Translations under genes and position numbers: made by a program | Shown: positions 38,470 to 42,123 of the stretch, piece after piece | How positions within the stretch are numbered: the first letter of the stretch is position 1 | Layout: each line of letters begins with the position of its first letter | DNA from: Mesorhizobium sp. | Lineage (GTDB): Bacteria > Pseudomonadota > Alphaproteobacteria > Rhizobiales > Rhizobiaceae | NCBI GenBank assembly: GCA_004020365.1 | Contig: SAQR01000054.1 | Span: 1 to 42,123 of the forward strand | Direction: 5' to 3' | Length of the DNA stretch: 42,123 bases | Notes under the pieces: generated by a model | Seen by the model: the letters and a program-made list of their open reading frames with translations, nothing else | Database searches by the model: none | Told to the model about the DNA's origin: nothing

Positions 38470-39951
38470 TCACTCCGTCCACTTCACCTTGGTCAGATCA
38501 TTGGCCTGGATTGGCGCATTCTCCCAAAAACCCTCGAGCATGGCGTCCCAGACTCCGACTTTCGGCAGTTCGTAGAGGAAGCCGACCACGGCATCGTCGG
38601 CCAGTATCTTCTGCGCTTCGCCGAGCAGCGTCATGCGCTTGGCCTCGTCGGAGGTGTGGTTCAGGTCGGCGATGATCTTGTCGAAGGTCGGATTGTCGTA
38701 GTTGAAGTAATAATCCTTGCGCGAATAGATATCGATGTCGTTGGGCTCGGTGTGGGAGACGATGGTCAGGTCGTAGTCCTTCTTGGTAAAAACCTGGTCC
38801 AGCCACTGCGTCCATTCCACCGGCACGATTTGCAGATCGATGCCGACATCGCGAAGCTGCGACGCGATGATCTCGCCGCCAAGTCGCGCATAGGAGGGCG
38901 GCGGCAGTTTCAGCGTCGCCTTAAAACCGTTCTCCAGGCCGGCTTCCTTCAAGAGTTCGCTGGCCTTGTCGACATTGTGCGGATAGAGGCCAGTGAGGTC
39001 GACATAGGCCTTGTTGGCGGGCGACATATGCGAGCCGATCGGCACGCCAAGGCCGGCCGAGGCGCCGTCGATGATCGCCTTGCGGTCGAGCGCAAACGAA
39101 ATCGCCTGCCTGACCTGCAGCCTGTCGAAAGGCGGTTTCTTGTTGTTGATCGAGAGAATGGTTTCGCCCTCGGTCGCGCCGATCACCACCTTGAAGCGTC
39201 GGTCGTCCTTGATCTGGGCGACACTTTCGGGATCGGGGAAGAAGGGAAAGGCCTGGATGTCGCCGGAAAGCAATGCCGGCACAGCGGCAGCGGCATCGGG
39301 AACAATGCGGAACTCTGCCTTGTCGAGGGACACCGGGGCGCCCCAGTAAGTGTCGGACTTGATCAGCGTGATCGATGAGCCCTTGGCCCAGTTCTGGAAT
39401 TTGAACGGGCCGGTGCCGACAGGCTTTTCCTTGTTGGTGTCGGCTGTCTCCGGCGCGACGATGACCGCGTCGCCCCAGCCGATATTGTAGAGGAAGGAAC
39501 TTTGCGGGTTCTTCAGCGTGATCCTGACCGTCGCCGGATCGACCACCTCGACGGTATCGATGGCGGCGAACAGGCCCTTTTGTGCGTTGACGGAGTTGTC
39601 GGCACGGGCGCGATCGAGCGAGAATTTCACGTCGTCGGCATCGAAGTCGCTGCCATCATGAAATTTCACGCCGCTATGCAGCTTGAAGGTGTAGACCTTG
39701 CCGTCGTCGGAAATAGTCCAGCTTTCGGCGAGAGCCGGCAGCACCTCTCCGTCCGCGCCGATGCGGGTCAGCCCCTCGAACACATTGGCGTAAAGCACTT
39801 CGTCGATCGCCGCCGCAGCACCGGCGGTCGGATCGAGATGCGGAGGTTCGAGCGTGATTCCGATGACCAGATCGGTCCGCGCGGCAAGCGCCGAAGCGCC
39901 GTTGGCCAGCACCAGGGCCGCAGCGGTGAGAATGGTTTTCCACAATTTCAT
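38470..39951 (-). CDS. Oligopeptide-type ABC transporter substrate-binding protein
   Basis: The 493-residue protein starts with a signal peptide (KLWKTILTAAALVLANGASALA, cleavage near residue 22-24), so it acts in the periplasm. The mature part has the SBP_bac_5 marks LDPTAGAAAAIDEVLYANVFEGL, VKFHDGSDFDADDVKFSLDRA and the peptide-binding core of the DppA/OppA class. It should capture peptides or other solutes for the permeases downstream. GGGAG lies seven bases before the ATG. It is first in the transport group and is separated from the permease genes by the R3/R4 inverted repeat. Confidence 0.92.
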   Translation of the reverse strand: MKLWKTILTAAALVLANGASALAARTDLVIGITLEPPHLDPTAGAAAAIDEVLYANVFEGLTRIGADGEVLPALAESWTISDDGKVYTFKLHSGVKFHDGSDFDADDVKFSLDRARADNSVNAQKGLFAAIDTVEVVDPATVRITLKNPQSSFLYNIGWGDAVIVAPETADTNKEKPVGTGPFKFQNWAKGSSITLIKSDTYWGAPVSLDKAEFRIVPDAAAAVPALLSGDIQAFPFFPDPESVAQIKDDRRFKVVIGATEGETILSINNKKPPFDRLQVRQAISFALDRKAIIDGASAGLGVPIGSHMSPANKAYVDLTGLYPHNVDKASELLKEAGLENGFKATLKLPPPSYARLGGEIIASQLRDVGIDLQIVPVEWTQWLDQVFTKKDYDLTIVSHTEPNDIDIYSRKDYYFNYDNPTFDKIIADLNHTSDEAKRMTLLGEAQKILADDAVVGFLYELPKVGVWDAMLEGFWENAPIQANDLTKVKWTE

Positions 39952-40081
39952 CGTGCAACTCCCGATATGCTCAAAAACATGCTCGAAACCTGGTGGATAG
40001 AAGCGTGATTTCACAAAGTAGTAAATTGCGTTTCGTTTTTTCCGGCAGCGCCGGCAGGGATGTTTTTTTGCCCATCACCGA

Positions 40082-41362
40082 CTACCGAGCGCCGGCGCCC
40101 CTCAGCAGCACGTTCAGCCCGATCGCCATCACCTTGGCCGATTCGACCATGTCTGATATCCCCACCCACTCGTCGGGCCTGTGGGCGAGGTCGAGAATGC
40201 CCGGGCCATAGGCGATGCAGTCGTAGATGTGGCCGATGCGGGCAATGTGCTTCTGGTCGTAGGTGCCGGGCGAGATCACGTAGTCGGGCTCGCGGTCGAA
40301 TATCTCCATGATGCCCTGCGTGACCGCCTTGACCACCGGCGCATCGCGCTCGGTCATCAGGGGCAGCACCTCCATGAGGTCGCGGATCTCGTAGTCGAAT
40401 TTCGTGCGCTCGCGCTTCAGCCGGTCGAGAATATCGGTCACCTCGCTCTTGACGGTGCCAAGATCCTCTTCGAGCAGGAAGCGGCGGTCGATGGTCAGCC
40501 GGCACGAATCGGGCACGTTGGGCGAGGGCAGGCCAGGCCGGAAATCCTCGGTCTGGCCGCCATGGATCGAGTTGATGTTCATGGTCGAGCGCTTTGCCCC
40601 CTCGGGCACGACCGGCATGCGCGTCACCTTGCGGTCGAGCGCCGGGAACAGTTCGTCCTCGAAAGCCCTTAGCACGGCTCCCATATGGCGCACCGCATTG
40701 TCGCCGAGGAACGGCATCGAGCCGTGCGCAATCTCGCCCTTGGTCTCGATCTCCGCCCACCAGACACCGCGATGGCCAAGGCAGATGCGGTCCTTGTTCA
40801 ACGGCTCGGGGATGATGACGTGGTCGACCTTCGGCTTGGAGAAATAGCCGAGTTTTGCCAGATGGGCGACGCCGCCGAAGCCGCCGGACTCCTCGTCGAC
40901 CGTGCCCGATATTTCGATGGCGCCGGGAAAGTCGGGGAACACTTCCATGAAGGCTTCGGTGGCGGTGATCGAGGCGGCCAGGCCGCCCTTCATGTCGCAG
41001 GCGCCGCGGCCATATACCCTGCCATCCCTGACGATGCCGGCGAAGGGATCGAGGCTCCAGCCGTCGCCGGCTTCGACCACGTCGATATGCGAGTTGAAAT
41101 GCACGCAGGCGCCGGGCGAGCGGCCAGCGAAGCGGGCGACGACGTTGACCCGCGGGTAGCGGTCGGTGTCGCCGGGCGTGCCCTCGGCGCGGATGAACTC
41201 GACTTCGAAACCGCGCTTCTTCAGCCGCGCCCCAACATATTCGGCGCATGGCCGATAGGCTTCGCCGGGCGGATTGATGGTCGGAAAGCGGATCAGGTCG
41301 GCGGTCAGTGCGACCAGGTCGTCGACCCGATCATCGACCGCTTTCAGCAAGAGATCGTTCAT
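40082..41362 (-). CDS. M20-family metallopeptidase/deacylase (ArgE/DapE-type)
   Basis: The 426-residue cytoplasmic enzyme has the M20 pattern: a metal-binding HFNSHIDVV near residues 83-91, GRGACDMKGG, and the EESGG block with the catalytic glutamate. Such enzymes remove an acyl or amino-acid group from a small amide or peptide, using two metal ions. Its gene lies upstream of the peptide transporter in the same direction (130 bases to the binding-protein gene), so it probably processes what the transporter imports. No clear Shine-Dalgarno precedes the ATG at 41362; the upstream ATG at 41398 is an alternative. Confidence 0.88.
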   Translation of the reverse strand: MNDLLLKAVDDRVDDLVALTADLIRFPTINPPGEAYRPCAEYVGARLKKRGFEVEFIRAEGTPGDTDRYPRVNVVARFAGRSPGACVHFNSHIDVVEAGDGWSLDPFAGIVRDGRVYGRGACDMKGGLAASITATEAFMEVFPDFPGAIEISGTVDEESGGFGGVAHLAKLGYFSKPKVDHVIIPEPLNKDRICLGHRGVWWAEIETKGEIAHGSMPFLGDNAVRHMGAVLRAFEDELFPALDRKVTRMPVVPEGAKRSTMNINSIHGGQTEDFRPGLPSPNVPDSCRLTIDRRFLLEEDLGTVKSEVTDILDRLKRERTKFDYEIRDLMEVLPLMTERDAPVVKAVTQGIMEIFDREPDYVISPGTYDQKHIARIGHIYDCIAYGPGILDLAHRPDEWVGISDMVESAKVMAIGLNVLLRGAGAR

Positions 41363-41421
41363 TCGACGAATTGAGCAGCCAACGGTGCGTTTTGGCAAGC
41401 CTGTTTGCGGGTCGCGCCCTA

Positions 41422-41439
41422 GATACGTGGTTACGTATC
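41422..41439. promoter_or_regulatory. Perfect 7-4-7 inverted repeat upstream of the M20/peptide-transport genes
   Basis: GATACGT and ACGTATC are separated by GGTT, 60 bases upstream of the M20 gene start and 147 bases upstream of the L,D-transpeptidase start. It has the size of a dimer-binding operator. No regulator gene is adjacent. Confidence 0.35.
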
Positions 41440-41586
41440 GTTACGGCAACCATCGCGGGAAATCGTTCAAATTCGCTGCTTTGGATTGGTGAATTCGTCA
41501 GAGGTGTGTGGTTACCTCATTCACTTGCGATTGAAAGATGAAGGATAGCGTGAAGGCAGGCAAGGGCAATCATAGGGTTTGATCTC

Positions 41587-42015
41587 ATGAAAAAGTCCGT
41601 TGTCATGGCAGCGTTACTGGCAACGATGCTGTTCGGTTCTTCGGTCGAGGGCTGGGCAGCCAAGCTGGTTGCAAGGATCGACGTGTCATCGCAGACGATG
41701 ACTGTAAGATACGGTCAGGCGGTTTATCGATGGCGCGTATCGACGGCGCGCAAAGGCTATATCACGCCGCGCGGCACCTACCGGCCGCAACGAACGGCAC
41801 GGATGTGGTATTCGCGCAAATACGACATGTCGCCGATGCCGCATTCGGTATTCTACCGCGGCGGCTACGCCATCCATGGCACCGGCGCGGTAAAATCTCT
41901 CGGGCGCCCGGCGTCGCATGGCTGCGTGCGGCTGCATCCCCGCAATGCCGCCGCCTTCTATTCGATGGTGCGGAAAGCCGGCTTCCGCAACACGCGGATC
42001 GTGGTGACCAACTAA
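41587..42015 (+). CDS. Secreted L,D-transpeptidase (YkuD domain)
   Basis: The 142-residue protein starts with a signal peptide of about 24 residues (KKSVVMAALLATMLFGSSVEGWA). The YkuD catalytic motif HGTGAVKSLGRPASHGCVRL carries H111 and the nucleophile C113. It should form 3-3 cross-links in peptidoglycan or attach proteins to it, in the periplasm. It is at the short end of the family and lacks a peptidoglycan-binding domain. The gene is monocistronic; AGGG lies about ten bases before the ATG. Confidence 0.9.
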   Translation: MKKSVVMAALLATMLFGSSVEGWAAKLVARIDVSSQTMTVRYGQAVYRWRVSTARKGYITPRGTYRPQRTARMWYSRKYDMSPMPHSVFYRGGYAIHGTGAVKSLGRPASHGCVRLHPRNAAAFYSMVRKAGFRNTRIVVTN

Positions 42016-42076
42016 GCCCGGCGAGGCGAGGGCAGGCTGAGCTGATCGACAGACGGGCAACAAAATCTCTCTGTAG

Positions 42077-42123
42077 CGATCCTTCGCGCCCCCCTCTGTC
42101 CTGCCGGACATCTCCCCCACGAG
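42077..42123 (+). repeat. GC-rich intergenic repeat, copy R5, cut by the window edge
   Basis: It carries GCGATCCTTCGCGC and the core CTGTCCTGCCGGACATCTC, matching the inverted copy R1 at 31963-32010 through the whole visible length, with few changes. The element continues beyond the right edge. Confidence 0.8.

Overview
The window is high-GC DNA (about 60-65% by eye). Its gene content, codon use and GC-rich intergenic palindromes fit an alphaproteobacterium of the order Rhizobiales, most likely Mesorhizobium or a close relative; this placement is inferred from the sequence alone. It carries 33 protein-coding genes, one of them cut by the left edge. No rRNA, tRNA or CRISPR array was recognised, and no phage or insertion-sequence core.

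Left third (1-15.6 kb): a region for methylated-amine and methylated-onium metabolism. The first 37 bases hold the start of a leftward gene that looks like a corrinoid protein. It is divergent from an MttB-family methyltransferase (309-1883), which is followed by a protein with two predicted 4Fe-4S clusters, an ECF sigma factor and a membrane-anchored VWA protein. Next come a betaine-homocysteine methyltransferase with a perfect AT-rich palindrome upstream, an XRE regulator divergent from a fatty-acid-desaturase-like membrane enzyme, and a signal-less PhnD-type binding protein. A leftward operon then encodes a second MttB paralogue, a dimethylglycine/sarcosine-dehydrogenase-like flavoprotein with a GcvT-type folate domain, and an M24-fold protein that keeps the key residues of the DMSP lyase DddP. 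Together these genes could take methyl groups off quaternary ammonium or sulfonium compounds and pass them to corrinoid, folate and homocysteine.

Middle (15.6-34.7 kb): mixed accessory genes. They include a two-HKD phospholipase D-like protein, an MFS transporter, an orphan gene of lower GC, an S9 oligopeptidase, a class III aminotransferase, and a BclA/YddA-type ABC transporter flanked by two copies of a short repeat. A secreted SMP-30-like propeller follows. A valine-catabolism pair (mmsB and an acyl-CoA dehydrogenase) comes next, with inverted 8-bp tandem arrays between its genes. A DddQ-like cupin overlaps cobQ by one base. The section ends with VOC, AraC, small membrane and TerB-like genes.

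Right end (34.7-42.1 kb): a leftward oligopeptide-type ABC system (binding protein, two permeases, fused double ATPase) with an M20 peptidase upstream. A long inverted repeat lies between the binding-protein and permease genes. A secreted L,D-transpeptidase gene and a truncated copy of the common palindromic repeat close the window.

The most interesting themes are the non-pyrrolysine MttB/corrinoid cluster with its iron-sulfur partner, the co-occurrence of DddP-like and DddQ-like proteins in one apparently terrestrial genome segment, and the ECF sigma/transmembrane VWA pair.
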